From Rhipicephalus microplus (lineage: Eukaryota; Arthropoda; Arachnida; Ixodida; Ixodidae), in the NCBI RefSeq assembly GCF_043290135.1, contig NW_027464588.1:4229501-4293500 (forward strand): a stretch of DNA of 64,000 bases, in the 5' to 3' direction. Both the position numbers and the translations under genes were made by a program. Shown here in pieces: positions 45,191-56,409 of this stretch. The notes below the pieces were generated by a model. It was not told the DNA's origin. It made no database searches and saw only the letters and a program-made list of their open reading frames with translations. The first letter of the stretch is position 1, and every line of letters begins with the position of its first letter.

Positions 45191-46550
45191 GTAGGGATCG
45201 CTTCTTTAAACAATCGTTCCTGTGTAGCTGCGATGGCGCGCTATTCGCTAGTGACCTACTACTGCGTCAAATTGGCCATACAAGCTGGGCACAAATGATC
45301 TCGGATTGCCGTTAAGTTCAAACTTGAATTCTGGTTCGCGGAATCTTCTGTAGCACGCACAAGAGTACGCAAAGCATCGTTTACGGACGGTCGATCAGCT
45401 GACACCACCACCTTTTGCGATGTGGTGAAAAATGAGGTATAGCGAACATTCAGCAGTTCCTATTAGTTGGGAAAGTAATTTGGTTCAATATACATTCATT
45501 TCACGATCAAGAGATGATCCGGTGAAACCGGCATGGGGAGCACGTCCGTGCGTCCTACCTTTTCTTATGCGTGTTCACGGGTTGATCATCCTTCCGCAGC
45601 CATTTTAGATTGCACCGCGCACCACCTGTAGTACAGTGTACAAGAAGGGGGCAATAGAATGAACGAGGCGGCCACGCCGCTTTTCTGCTGATTCTCCGGC
45701 GGTTGATAGTAGCAGCGGTGCTGCGGTTCCATCTTACTGAAGATTTCAGGAGCGTCTGCATTGGGAGCGCGTGCGCCGTAGCTCGATAAAGCGTGTAATT
45801 GCTCGTTTTTGGCGTATTTATAGCGTTTCTGAGACTTTATGAGTGGACTGGCCTGCTACGCGTCATGTTGCACGAAGGCACGCCGAAATTGCGTCGATAC
45901 ATCCACTGTTTGAAGAGCCTGCTAAACCAACACAAAAAAAGTCAATTGAAACTTGCACGAATCTGCCTAGCTTCTCACTCAAGCAACGCTTTGAGCTGCG
46001 TTACGTCATAAGTGGCTACTGGCGAACTCTAAAGAGAGGATAAGTATCAAAAGTGCGATTAAATCATACGTTCGTTTGGTCGGCAGTCTCTACAAAATGC
46101 AGAGCACAGTGTCCCTCGTATGAGCCTACATGCGCTCGATCGTTTCTCGAGAAACCCCAGTATAAGTAACGTTGTTATAACATTTCTATCAATGACGACT
46201 CAGTTTTATCCTGCCAGTTTTGTGGAAGACAATATTTATTGCTCTCTGGAAGGCTAATTCACATAATGAACATATCAAAAGGAACACACAAACATAATAA
46301 ATAGTGCCAACTGTATGTATAGCCCGCCTGTTAATCTGAGTGAATTAATAGTAACCAGTTCTCATTTTTTATCGACAGCCTAAATTGTGCTGCTTTCAAA
46401 ATAATCTATTGGCGTAACGCCATTGCAAGGCAGCAAATTTATGACGATGTTTTGTAATATTAGTGCAGTTATATTATTAAGTGTCAAAAGTGCAGGCAGG
46501 CAGTAGTGCATCTTGTTTTGAGAAATAAAATTTAGTTTGTTTGTGTACAC
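45191..46550. other. stretch without recognised gene
   Basis: Short overlapping frames at 45,555-46,043 on both strands show no motif. Confidence 0.3.
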
Positions 46551-46553
46551 AGT

Positions 46554-46555
<2 letters not shown>

Positions 46556-46629
<74 letters not shown>
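46556..46629. repeat. (CA)n(TA)n compound microsatellite
   Basis: A CA dinucleotide tract to about 46,589 passes into a TA tract that ends at about 46,629. Frames rich in Y-I and C-V across it are artefacts. Confidence 0.95.
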
Positions 46630-46631
<2 letters not shown>

Positions 46632-47398
46632 TCGGATATCTAAAGGTACATGCATTTAAGTCACACGTCAATGCCCCATTAACAATATTCCTGCAATGCC
46701 TCTAAGCACAGCTACTAATCTTAGGCGGTGCAATCTCTCGTCTAACTACGTTAGACTTGAACTAGCTTTAGGACGTCATACTGTAGAAAGTGAAATTTAC
46801 AATTTGCATTTGTGTGGAGAAACGCTAAATGCAGCTTCGACTACTGGAAACCTTCGGCACAAAGCTAGCATCGAGAATGTTTTTCTAAGGTGAGGCGGGT
46901 TGCTGTGAACGCTTGTAAATATTTTATAATACCCTAAAAAGTTAAATTACGAAAAACGTTTGTGGTGTAGAGGGTACAGGTTCCTTTCCTTTCCCCTCTC
47001 TGCTAACGACCCCTGGGTTTGGCGTGCGTTAGAAATGGTATTATTTTTTAATTTCACAGCTTTCAGAGCACAGCTAACTTAGAAAAAATTGGCTCTGTTA
47101 TTTTGTTTATCGTAGACGCCTAACCAACAAAGAAAGAGTAAAGACAGAAAAAAAATCAGTATAAGACACGTCCCTTTTTGAATTATTTTCAACCTCTCAC
47201 AAGGGTTTTTATGGAGCTCAAGTTCAGTAGATTACCGTGTGATACTTTGATGGCAATGGCATCATGTGCTAGACATGAATGATGGGCAGGTACGAAGAAT
47301 CTATCTGCATCAAGAAAGTGCGACGGAGAAGCCGAACCGCAAAGCAGTTCCTTCGCGCGGCACGCGGCTTTTTCAGTACTATTCGACTGCAGCATCAC
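46630..47398. other. stretch without recognised gene
   Basis: No supported feature. Confidence 0.3.
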
Positions 47399-47669
47399 CG
47401 CTATGGGCAACGATTGATTGATTGATATGTGGGGTTTAACGTCCCAAAGCCACCATTTGGTTATGAGAGACGCCGTAGTGGAGGGCTCCGGAAATTTCGA
47501 CCACCTGGGGTTCTTTAACGTGCACCCAAATCTGAGCACACGGGCCTACAACATTTCCGCCTCCATCATAAATGCAGCCGCCGCAGCCGGGATTCGAACC
47601 ATCAACCTGCGGGTCAGCAGCCGAGTACCTTATCCACTAGACCACCGCGGCGGGGCGCTATGGGCAACG
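47399..47669 (-). repeat. Ruka-type SINE with 14-bp target duplication
   Basis: A full-length Ruka at 47,413-47,655 on the minus strand, tail (attgattgattgatatgtgg) at the low-coordinate end and tRNA-like head at the other. It is bracketed by the perfect 14-bp repeat cgctatgggcaacg (47,399-47,412 and 47,656-47,669). It is the cleanest SINE insertion in the window. Confidence 0.95.
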
Positions 47670-47851
47670 CGGAAGGGATCAGGCGGCGAGGCGTGGTCAC
47701 GCCGCTCAACACTTCTAGTACACTCACCTATAGGTCGTGGGCAATGCGATATTGCAGCGCTGCGTTGCTGTGACGCATGCGCGTTTGAAGGCGCCCAGCG
47801 GCGTGTTTCCGTATCTTATCTCAAGAGATGTATGGGGAAAACTCGGCACCG

Positions 47852-47862
47852 CTATTGGCTGA
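47852..47862 (+). promoter_or_regulatory. possible inverted CCAAT box
   Basis: ctattggctg lies about 70 bases before the candidate start at 47,931. It is a weak single motif. Confidence 0.2.
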
Positions 47863-47930
47863 AAGCAATCACAAGATCTTAACGCACTTCTGGTATTTTT
47901 TGTTTTGTTTTTTTGTTTTTTTTATGCAAG

Positions 47931-48070
47931 ATGGCGGCGCATAGGTGTAAGCATAACGCTAGTTTTGCAATACGCTGGGGAAGCTTGTTGAAGCCGTACG
48001 CCGTAGAAATTGCACCGAAACGTGTGGGCTCTTCGCTGACGCTGAAACGAGTTGTGTTCTTACGCAGCTG
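47931..48070 (+). CDS. candidate first coding exon, unknown protein
   Basis: ATG in strong context (caagATGGCGG) opens 46 codons plus two bases and ends at a strong donor, CAGCTG|GTGAGC. The product starts MAAHRCKHNASFAIRWGS and continues with a basic, moderately hydrophobic segment (LLKPYAVEIAPKRVGSS). Unspliced, the frame would stop one codon later. The next exon was not found up to 49.4 kb. I do not recognise the protein; a mitochondrial targeting leader is possible from composition only. Confidence 0.35.
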
Positions 48071-49410
48071 GTGAGCTTCGATTTTTTATTTATTACGTGC
48101 TCCTATGGGCTGCCAGCCGGTGAAGAAGACGCGCCACTTGGACTACTCTGAATGTGAGGTGTCTTGAGGTAAGCGGGTTCTATCAACATGTGGAATTTAC
48201 ACTGAGGTATTCTGTGCTCTTCACGTAAACTAAGACGAGACAAACTTGTTTCAATGTTCGTTGTTTTGTGACGGGGTGCTGTGTTTCTCGCTTCGCCGCA
48301 CGTCCGCTCAAGGGTCCTTTGCCAACTTATTTCTCTTAATATTACGCGACTCAATGCCAGCTTGCACGCTCTTAACATGCACAGTGCCCAAGAAACTCAT
48401 GAAGTAGCGTGGTTGGAATCTAGGCGTTTCTTAGATGCAACTCCGCACGTAAGGACGACACTGAAATGCGCATAGCATGGTCCTTGCCACATTAAAAAGT
48501 AGGTAGCGCAGTTGTCCCTCCCAGACTAATGGGCAATATATCGTTCAATATTGTTTTGGGCTTTTTTGGAAAAAAATTGAAGTATGAAGCAGGGAAACGA
48601 TACATGTCAATTTATGAACATCTCTGTCATGTTGAATAAACCAAGCAGTGCGATTAGCAGTGTCGACTGTTGTTTACGCAACCTGAATAATAATAAAAAA
48701 AGAATATTGTGAAACAAAAACGCGTAGCTACTGAATTCAGAAACATAGTTGTACAACACAGGCACGCATGGTATTCGCAGACACAGTTATTGGAAATATT
48801 GTAAGCAATTTTTTGCTGTCATTGAACATGAATACACAAAAGCGCTGCTGATACAAATATCGACAAATGAACTGCAAAAATTCGCTATCCAAAAAAGAAC
48901 TAGCAAACAATTAGTTTAATATTACACAGTGTGAAAAGAGACAGAAGGAGACAAACGTGTTCACTTTTTAAATAATAAGCTGCTTTATATTTCATGAACT
49001 CCTGAAAATGAATTGATTTTTAAGTCACTGCATATGTAGGCCTTTTTTGTTTGTGTCTTTTCGTGCCATTCATCATTTCACTGTGTTTCAAAACCAATGA
49101 GTCCACAAACCCATTAACCTCAAATAGGTTTCCAAGACTGTGACATGCTTTGAAAAAAATGATCACGTGAAATGACAGTACTTCAGATTGCATGTTATCT
49201 GAGGGAGACACAATGTCATGATCACAATAAATGAAACTTCTGTTCTCAATTCATCATACCATGCAGCAGCGAAACTTGGATTATCTTTTGCTTGAAGCAG
49301 GAATAAAACACCACGATAAGTGAAGCGGTGTTATATTTTGGAGCAAATTGTGTCTTTTAATACCTTGCACAGATGGCAAGAAAGTGCACCAGAACGCCGT
49401 TCACATAAAG
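48071..49410. other. stretch without recognised gene
   Basis: No supported exon; short frames only. It would be an intron if the exon at 47,931 is real. Confidence 0.3.
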
Positions 49411-49414
49411 ATAT

Positions 49415-49716
49415 AGTAACGAATGTAGCAGCCTCGCAACAAGGATGTTCTATTTACACGGTTTATTAAGGGCGAACTTGTGCCCAAAGTGAACGACGCG
49501 CAGCAATCAAGATCCAAGGGCGGTAGTCTTCATGAGCCCCTGCCTCGAGCACCCTCGTTTTCTTCTTCACGCGCGTGGGCTGTTCGGCGGAGTACCGGGC
49601 GCATGCTGGGCCGGCTCGTGCATTGCGGCTGGCTTCGTCGCTCGTAGTTGTGCCGTTAGCGTTTCTCTGGTTCCCGACGTCCGCGTTGCGCGAAGCAATG
49701 GTAATTTCCTGTGACA
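49415..49716 (-). repeat. 3' LTR of Gypsy element
   Basis: About 302 bp, matching 57,531-57,834 along its length with many scattered substitutions and small gaps, so the insertion is older than the Gmr1-like one. A purine-rich tract (minus strand cttgagaggggggacaa) adjoins it at 49,717-49,733. Confidence 0.8.
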
Positions 49717-49831
49717 TTGTCCCCCCTCTCAAGAGGCATCACCCCGATGCTTTCGATGATTTTGTAAGCAGCGTTTCCGTCTCGGAAGCTTTGTAAGAGT
49801 GAAATGGTTTTACAGCAAGCAAGTGGGGTGG

Positions 49832-50800
49832 CTAGTCTTCGTACAGGTCGTAGTACGGTTTCATGCGCACAATGTGTACACGCTCGGTGGGGTTGCGTCG
49901 TTTGGAATGCCCATGTCTTGTAGGCTTGACTTCATAAACAAGGTCGCTGAGTCGCTGTACTACCTCGTAAGGACCGAAATATTGACAAATGAGTTTTTCA
50001 GACAGGCCTCGTCGTCGTGCTGGGGTCCATATCCGCACTTTGTCACCAACCTCATACCGTGTTTCACGTCTTCCTCGGTTGTAGCGGTCGGCATCGATTT
50101 GTTGTTGTTGACATGTTCGGTACCTTGCTAGTTAGCGGGCCTCCTCCGCTCTCTCTATATAGTCATCTAGATGAGAAGGGTAGTCATCTTGATCTATAGG
50201 TAGCATAGCGTCCAGTGTTGTAACTACACGACCATAAACTAGCTGAAACGGGGTAATTTTGGTAATCTCTTGTACGGTGGTGTTATAGGCGAAGGTGACG
50301 TACGGTAAAATTTCGTCCCACTTTTAGTGTTCGACGTCTACATACATAGATATCATGTCAGCTAGAGTTCTGTTAATGCGTTCAGTCAGGCCGTTGCTTT
50401 GAGAAGGATATGCAGTAGTTTTCCTGTGAACAGTGTGGGTCATGTTCAGCAGGCATTCCATGAATTCTGTCGTGAAAGCCGGTTCGCAATCGGTGATTAC
50501 AACGGTTGGAGCGCCATGCCGTAGCACTATGCTCTGTACAAAGAATTCGGCGACCTCGGCGGCCGTTCCTCGATGCAAGGAGTCTATTTCCGCGTATCTC
50601 GTTACATAATCAGTCGCTACAGCGATCCACTTCTTGCCACGTGAAGATGCCGGGATTGGTCCAAGGAGGTCCATTTCAACTTGTTGGAAAGGTGCTTTCG
50701 GTGGGTCTATCGGGTGCAGAAGGCCCGCAGGCTTAGCACGAGGCGCTTTTCGTTTTTGGCACTCGCGGCACGTTCTAACATAGCGCTGTACTGAAGACAA
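49832..50800 (-). pseudogene. Gypsy integrase
   Basis: From 50,800: CRECQ of the zinc site, core MDLLGPIPASSRG (first Asp), VVITDCEPAFTTEF (second Asp; the usual TDxG is altered), SQSNGLTERINRTL (catalytic Glu). The core ends at a stop near 50,324. Beyond a frame change come the SHLDDYIERAEEA-like helix and RIWTPARRRGLSEKLICQYF, GPYEVV of the C-terminal domain. Together these are enough to name integrase. At least one shift and one stop make it dead. Confidence 0.85.
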
Positions 50801-51561
50801 TAGCTTGGGCCAATAATAGTGATGACTGATTCGTGCAAGCGTTCGAGTGACCTCAAATGTCCAGACGTAGGCTCATCATAGCACGCTTGTAATATTTTTT
50901 GCCACATAGTTGCGGGAACGACAAGCAGAAGCTTTTCACGGTTTGGCTTAAAGTTGCGCTTGTAGAGGAAATTTCCTCGGAGGCAGAACGATGCGAGGCT
51001 TCGAGAAATTAAACGAGGTACTTGTACGTCAGCTCCTTTCAGGTGTTTGATGCGCGAGAGCAATTCTTCGTCCGCATGTGGAAATTCGACTATCTGAGAA
51101 GTCTCGACAAAAGCCACGAATGGAAAGTCCTCTACATCTGATGGTGCCGTGTCTGCTGGCACCCGCGACAAACAGTCGGCGTCGGTATGCTTCCTGCCAG
51201 ATCGGTATACCATAGTTATGTCAAATTCTTGCAGTCTGAGGCTCCACCTTCCTAGTCGTCCGGACGGGTCCTTGAGGTTGGCGAGCCAGCAAAAGACATG
51301 GTTATCGCTGACTGCCTTGAATGGTCTACCATACAAGTAAGGCCAAAACTTACTGATGGTCCGGACGACGGCAAGGCATTCTTTCTCTGTGGTCGCATAA
51401 TTGGTCTCCGCCTTTGTTAGAGTGCGGCTGCCGTATGCTATCACCTTTTCTTCGCCATTATGCCACTGCATTAGGATGCATCCTAGGCCGATGTTGCTGG
51501 CGTCTGTGTGTATTTCCGTGTCAGCTGTTTCATCGAAATGAGAAGGGATTGGGGGCTCTTG
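50707..51561 (-). pseudogene. Gypsy RNase H and integrase zinc region
   Basis: Open for 285 codons. RNase H motifs: EIHTDASNIGLG (Asp), TTEKECLAVVRTISKFWPYL (Glu), KAVSDNHVFCWL (Asp). Then the tether VYRSGRKHTDADCLSRVP and the start of integrase (CYDEPTSGHLRSLERLHESV). Its start is cut by the LINE insertion at 51,566; the frame joins the reverse transcriptase side at 54,303 without shift. Confidence 0.85.
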
Positions 51562-54305
51562 CAACCTTGATACTTGCCAAGATGCTAATAAGGACTACTC
51601 ATTCTTGCTGCAGTCATTCAACTTCAGAAATGTTATAACCACCACCACGCGTGTTACAAGTGTATCTTCATCAATTATAGATCACGCTCTAACAAATATA
51701 GATACCGACGTTTATGCTGGCGTTTTCAAAGAGCCCATTGCGGATCACCTTCCGATGTTTATTGTACTTAATAACTTAATCCAAAACAAGAAGGAACATC
51801 GACGACATATTATCAGGACAGACTACACAATGCTGAGAAAAAGCCTCTTGCAGATCAGTTTTGATGATATATACGACAATGATGTTAATACGGAGTTCTC
51901 GAACCTGATAGAAATTCTTAAAAACGCAGGTAATAACTGCTGTCGCGTACTCCCTGCACGTTCATATCAATTACCATTTTGCCCTTAGATGAATGATGAC
52001 ATTTTGCAACTGTTAAAAACGAAGAATTTCCGGTACAATAAATGAAAATGCCATAAGACGAACCGTTACTATTTAGGTAAGTACAAGCTACTGCGCAACA
52101 AATGCGTAACGATAATCAGGGCCCGTAAAAAACAATACTACTCACGCCGCATCCAGGAGGCATCTGGCGATACACACAAAATATGGGGTATCGTAAGTGA
52201 GGTTACTGGGGGCCGTCAATCACAACGTGTTACTCCTGACAGCGTTGACAACAGCACCGTCGAAGCGTTCAACACCTTCTTTTCTGGTATAGGCAGAGCT
52301 CTGAAAGACAAAATTCCCCGCTCTGCAGACAGTTACATTGCGTCAAACCCAGTTGTCAATACGTTTGTGATCTATGATATTGAACTTTCCGAAGTATTTC
52401 ATATTATTAAAAACCTTTCAACTAACAAATCTGCTGGGCTAGACCAAATTACCGCGCGATTGTTAAAAGAAAACGTGGATATTTTAGGCCCAATCTTATG
52501 CAATTTATTTATTCATTTTATACAAAATGAAACCTACCCATCCATACTAAAAATTGCAAAAGTAATTCCAGTGTACAAAAACGGTGACATTTCCGATCCG
52601 TCTAGCTACAGACCGATATCAGTTCTTAGCGTTGTAAATAACATTTTTGAAAAAATTCTATCAATCCGCATAAATAAGATTTTACAGAAATACATGGTTC
52701 TTTGTCCTCAGCAACATGGATTCCGGTCTAATTATTCTACGTCATCCGCAGTGTTGACATTAGCACAATCGATGAACACGGCCCTAAACAACAACAAGCT
52801 AGCCGGAGTTGTTTTTCTTGACTTACAAAAAGCATTCGATACGGTAGATTATTCAATTCTTTTGCATAAACTAAAGCACTACGGCATACGTAATCAAGCC
52901 TATGAGTTATTTTCTAATTACATCAAAAACAGACAGCAGGCTGTCGTGATGACCGATATTACTTCCGCACTGCAATATCTGAACACAGGGGTGCCACAGG
53001 GATCGGTTCTCGGGCCGCTGTCCATCTCCCTTTATATCAATGACTTGCCTTACGTATTAAGCTCTTCCGAAATTAATATGTATGCCGATGAAACAGCATT
53101 AATATGTACGGTCGACAATGTTCTTGAATTACAAAGACAAGTAAACGCAGAATTGAAAAAAAAATTCCAGTGGTTTTTTGCTAACAGGTTAACGGTTAAT
53201 GCTAAAAAAACGAAGTACATTATATTTCATTCCTGTAGGAAATTAATTAGTTACGAAGATATTCAGATAAAAATTGGCAACTGCATATTAGAACGTACGG
53301 ACACGTTTAAATACCTCGGGATTATACTAGATAATCAGTTTCACTGGGCAGGTCAAATAAATGCCGTCGGTGTAAAGCTGGCTTCCGGCTGCCACGCGCT
53401 TTTACAAGCTAGAGGCTACTTTGATAAAAGCATTTTGCGGGCGCTTTACTTTGCTTTCATCCATAGTCATTTATTCTACTGCATGGAATCGTGGGCCTGA
53501 ACTTATGATTCTTATCTGGATCCACTTCGAAGGCTACAAGAGCGTGCCATAAGAATAATAACTCAGAGTAAGTACAACAAGCCAAGCCGGCCGTTATTCC
53601 GATCGCTAAAAATACTACTCTTCGATCTTTTGCGTGACTATAAGATGACCGTTTGTGTTAACAGTATCGTAAAATACAATAGCCCATTTGATGTCTCGTT
53701 ATTTTATTCCTCTTCCCGCCCTACTAGAAGCCTGACGTTCAGTAACTTTAACTTGGTGCCAAGAAATAACGTTTATGGTGAGAGATTATTGCAATTCACA
53801 GGGATAAAGATCTGAAATAGTTTGCCCACTGAACTGAAGACATCACACAATGCTGCGGTAAAACTAAAACTCAATTCTTGAGCAAGCTGTAAATACTTCT
53901 TTTTCTCTTTGGCGGTAAGCACTTACATTTGTATAAATATACGCTGGTGAATCTTGTAAACCTAGCATTTTTTTCCTTTTAACTAAAGCTTGTGATAGTT
54001 TGATGCCCTTTCTCTATTTCAACTGATGTTTTTTGGGTGTGTCCACGAAGTTATCTGTCATAACTTTTTGTATCCACACATGCAGTTTTGTTTGGTATGA
54101 CCAGATTGTTTAAGAAGAGAAATACGTCTCTACTCTGTATATGTGTATATTTACAGTGTCTGTATATGTACTATGTGTAATTGATAATTCCCGCTTCTGT
54201 CAATTACTTTTCTCATTGGACCCTACACTAGCCTCAGGCTATGAGTCCAATCAGTGTTTGTAAACCTTATGTGACAAATGATAATAAACGTTCAATCAAT
54301 CAACC
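51562..54305 (+). mobile_element. 5'-truncated LINE (CR1/L2/jockey group)
   Basis: The LINE occupies 51,567-54,300, is flanked by the 5-bp repeat caacc (51,562-51,566 and 54,301-54,305) and ends in an (ATCA)n-type tail (cgttcaatcaat). It lacks ORF1 and most of the endonuclease. Removing it rejoins the host Gypsy pol frame, which proves the order of events. Confidence 0.9.
51569..53881 (+). pseudogene. LINE ORF2 (endonuclease end, reverse transcriptase, C-terminus)
   Basis: One frame holds across 2.3 kb. Endonuclease end: SSSIIDHALTN, PIADHLPMF (ADH where SDH is usual). Reverse transcriptase (52,367-53,500): NKSAGLDQITARLLKE, VIPVYKNGDISDPSSYRPIS, QQHGFRSNYSTSSAV, DLQKAFDTVDYSILLHKL, NTGVPQGSVLGPL, MYADETALI, FKYLGIILDNQFHW. 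The catalytic YADD is YADE (53,081-53,092). Four in-frame stops interrupt it: TAG at 51,986 and TGA at 52,043, 53,498 and 53,813. No frameshift was seen. It is inactive as it stands. Confidence 0.85.
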
Positions 54306-55077
54306 ATTTTCCTAATTCGTTGAAGGCGCTTTGTTGCTCGGTTTCCCACTGGAAAGATACATCTTCTCTCGTAAGTTTTTTCAAAGGTTCTGCAATCTGC
54401 GAGAAATTTCTGACAAATCGTCTATAATAAGCACAGAAACCTAGAAATTTCCGTACTGACTTTTTGTCTGCTGGCGCCGGGAACCTTACAACGGCGGCTG
54501 TCTTTTCGGGATCAGGGCGCACCCCGTGGGCGCTGACAACGTGCCCAAGGAATTGAAGCTCTTCGAAACCGATTAGGCACTCCTCTGGCTCGATGGTTAA
54601 ATCTGCTGAACAGATTGCTTCTAACACTGTTCGCAGGCGCTTGATATGCTCCTAGAATGTAGCGGCGAAGATGACCTCGTCGTCAAGGTACACTAAGCAA
54701 CACTGCCACTTCAATCCAGAAAGTACAGTGTCCATCATGCGTTGGAAAGTTGCCAGCGCACAACACAGACCAAAAGAGAGAGCCTTGAATTCATAGAATC
54801 CGTCCGGAGTAACAAAAGCAGTCTTCTCGCGATCACGTTCATCAACTACGATCTGCCAGTATCCACTTTTCAGATCTAGTGATGAGAAGAACTTGGCACA
54901 CCCAAGTCTGTCCAATGTGTCGTCAATACGCGAAAGGGGATATACATCTCGTTTAGTCACAGCATTTAATATCCGGTAGTCGACGCTAAACCTTAGCGTG
55001 TTATCCTTCTTCTTGACAAGTACTACAAGAGATGCCCACGGACTGCTAGAATGTTGAATAACATCACCTTCAAACAT
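54303..55077 (-). pseudogene. Gypsy reverse transcriptase
   Basis: 55,077-54,652: SSSPWASLVVLVKKKDNTLR, FSVDYRILNAVTKRDVYPLS, FFSSLDLKSGYWQI, LSFGLCCALATFQRMMDTVL and CLVYLDDEVIF, the Y-L-D-D active site followed by an extra-looking residue. A stop follows at about 54,650; then 54,627-54,303 gives EECLIGFEELQFLGHVVSAH, VRPDPEKTAAVVRFPAP and FLGFCAYYRRFVRNFSQIA. Broken at 54,303 by the LINE. Confidence 0.85.
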
Positions 55078-55753
55078 CTCCTGTACTTGATTCTTAATGA
55101 CTTCCCTTTCTTTTAGTGAAAAGCGGTACGGGTGCTGGCGTACCGGCCTGGTTGACTCGTCTGTTACGATCCTGTGTTTGCAATGGTCATGCGTCGTACC
55201 TTTGAACTATTGGAGAAACAGCTGCCAAATTCCCGTACAAGGTCGTATAGCTGTTTACGTTGGATCACTGAAAGATTAGGATTTACGAATATTACGTTGC
55301 AGATATCAGATGTTGGTTTCATATCCGTTGACGTTGTTTCAAGGCTGCATATTTCTGTGGCTTCACAAACCTCATTAAGAAAGGCTATGGCTGTTCCCTT
55401 TGCGATGCACTAGAATTCGTTCCCGAAATTTGTGAGGAAGATGTCTGCGTACCCGTTCCGCAGCTAAATAATACCTCGTGTTACACAAACACCTCTTTTC
55501 AGGAAAACATCCATGTTGCTGTCTGCCACACCTTCGTAGTCACCAAACGTATCATATCTGACTAGAACCATTACACTGCTCTGCGGCGGTATAGTCACAT
55601 AATAATCGATGATGCGCAGTGGAGTGGTCTATTGCTCGTCTGCTCGAGCTACCTTTAGAGCTTTTTTCGTCGAAAATGATACGCTGGACCTCTGCAAATA
55701 ATAATGGCACCATTTGGTTGCAGAAAATCTATTCCGAGTATAACTTCTCTCGA
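55078..55753 (-). pseudogene. Gypsy pol, degraded region between protease and reverse transcriptase
   Basis: On the minus strand 55,150-55,078 still reads as the start of reverse transcriptase (QPYRFSLKEREVI-like). Further up, the frames are full of stops. No other domain. Confidence 0.5.
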
Positions 55754-55987
55754 TCATAAGGGCTGAACAACAAAGTCACCAATGTAAGTGAAACCTCGTA
55801 TCTCAACTCTTGCGGCGCATCTGCCGAGAGGCGTAATATGGTGACCGCCTGCCGTACGTACTTGAGGCCCACTCCATTCAGTGAGAACTTTCCTGAGGCA
55901 CTTCGCTAAATCGTAGCTTATCACAGAGTGAGCCGCACCGGTATCGTTTAAAGCCATGAGCTCTAGCTCGTCAATTACCAACGGCAA
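55754..55987 (-). pseudogene. Gypsy aspartic protease
   Basis: 77 codons with ALNDTGAAHSVISYDLAK: D-T-G-A is the retropepsin active site, preceded by the usual hydrophobic strand (ELELMALND). The second half (RVEIRGFTYIGDFVVQPL) is the following strand pair. Role: processes Gag-Pol. Confidence 0.75.
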
Positions 55988-56334
55988 GTCTGAAGTTATC
56001 TTCTCATTACAGCACTTCTTTACCTGGGGATAGTCGTAGTCGTCGTCACGCTGGTGTCGCAGTGGAGGATCATCGTATTTCTAATCAAAAGCGGCCTCGC
56101 CTCCAATGGTCGCCCACTTCAATTTCCTGGGTTTGGACTAGGCGAACGATGCCTAGGTGCGTTTGTAAAAGAACGTGGGCTTGGTGAGCGCTGACGGAGA
56201 GGGGATGGTGACCGCTGTTGATGACGACGATGCAGGTTGAAGGTCTGACGTGAGCACAGGTATTCCTCGATGTCGGACGGCCTTTCGCCGTTTCGCGGAC
56301 ACGGTGCGTTGACGGCAAATCCTCGAAGACCAGC

Positions 56335-56406
56335 TTGACGATATCGGCCAAACCGGTACAGATGGCCAGCCTCTCCACATTGGAAGCACAGGGGCCTACG
56401 TTCCAC
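56335..56406 (-). pseudogene. Gag zinc knuckle, altered
   Basis: LCFQCGEAGHLYRFGRY: the CX2CX4HX4C pattern is kept for C, C and H, but the last Cys is Gly. RNA packaging by this copy would be impaired. Confidence 0.65.
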
Positions 56407-56409
56407 ATC

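Noticed and set aside
46380..46671. Minus-strand frames with Y-I and C-V runs
   Set aside because: They translate the CA/TA microsatellite.
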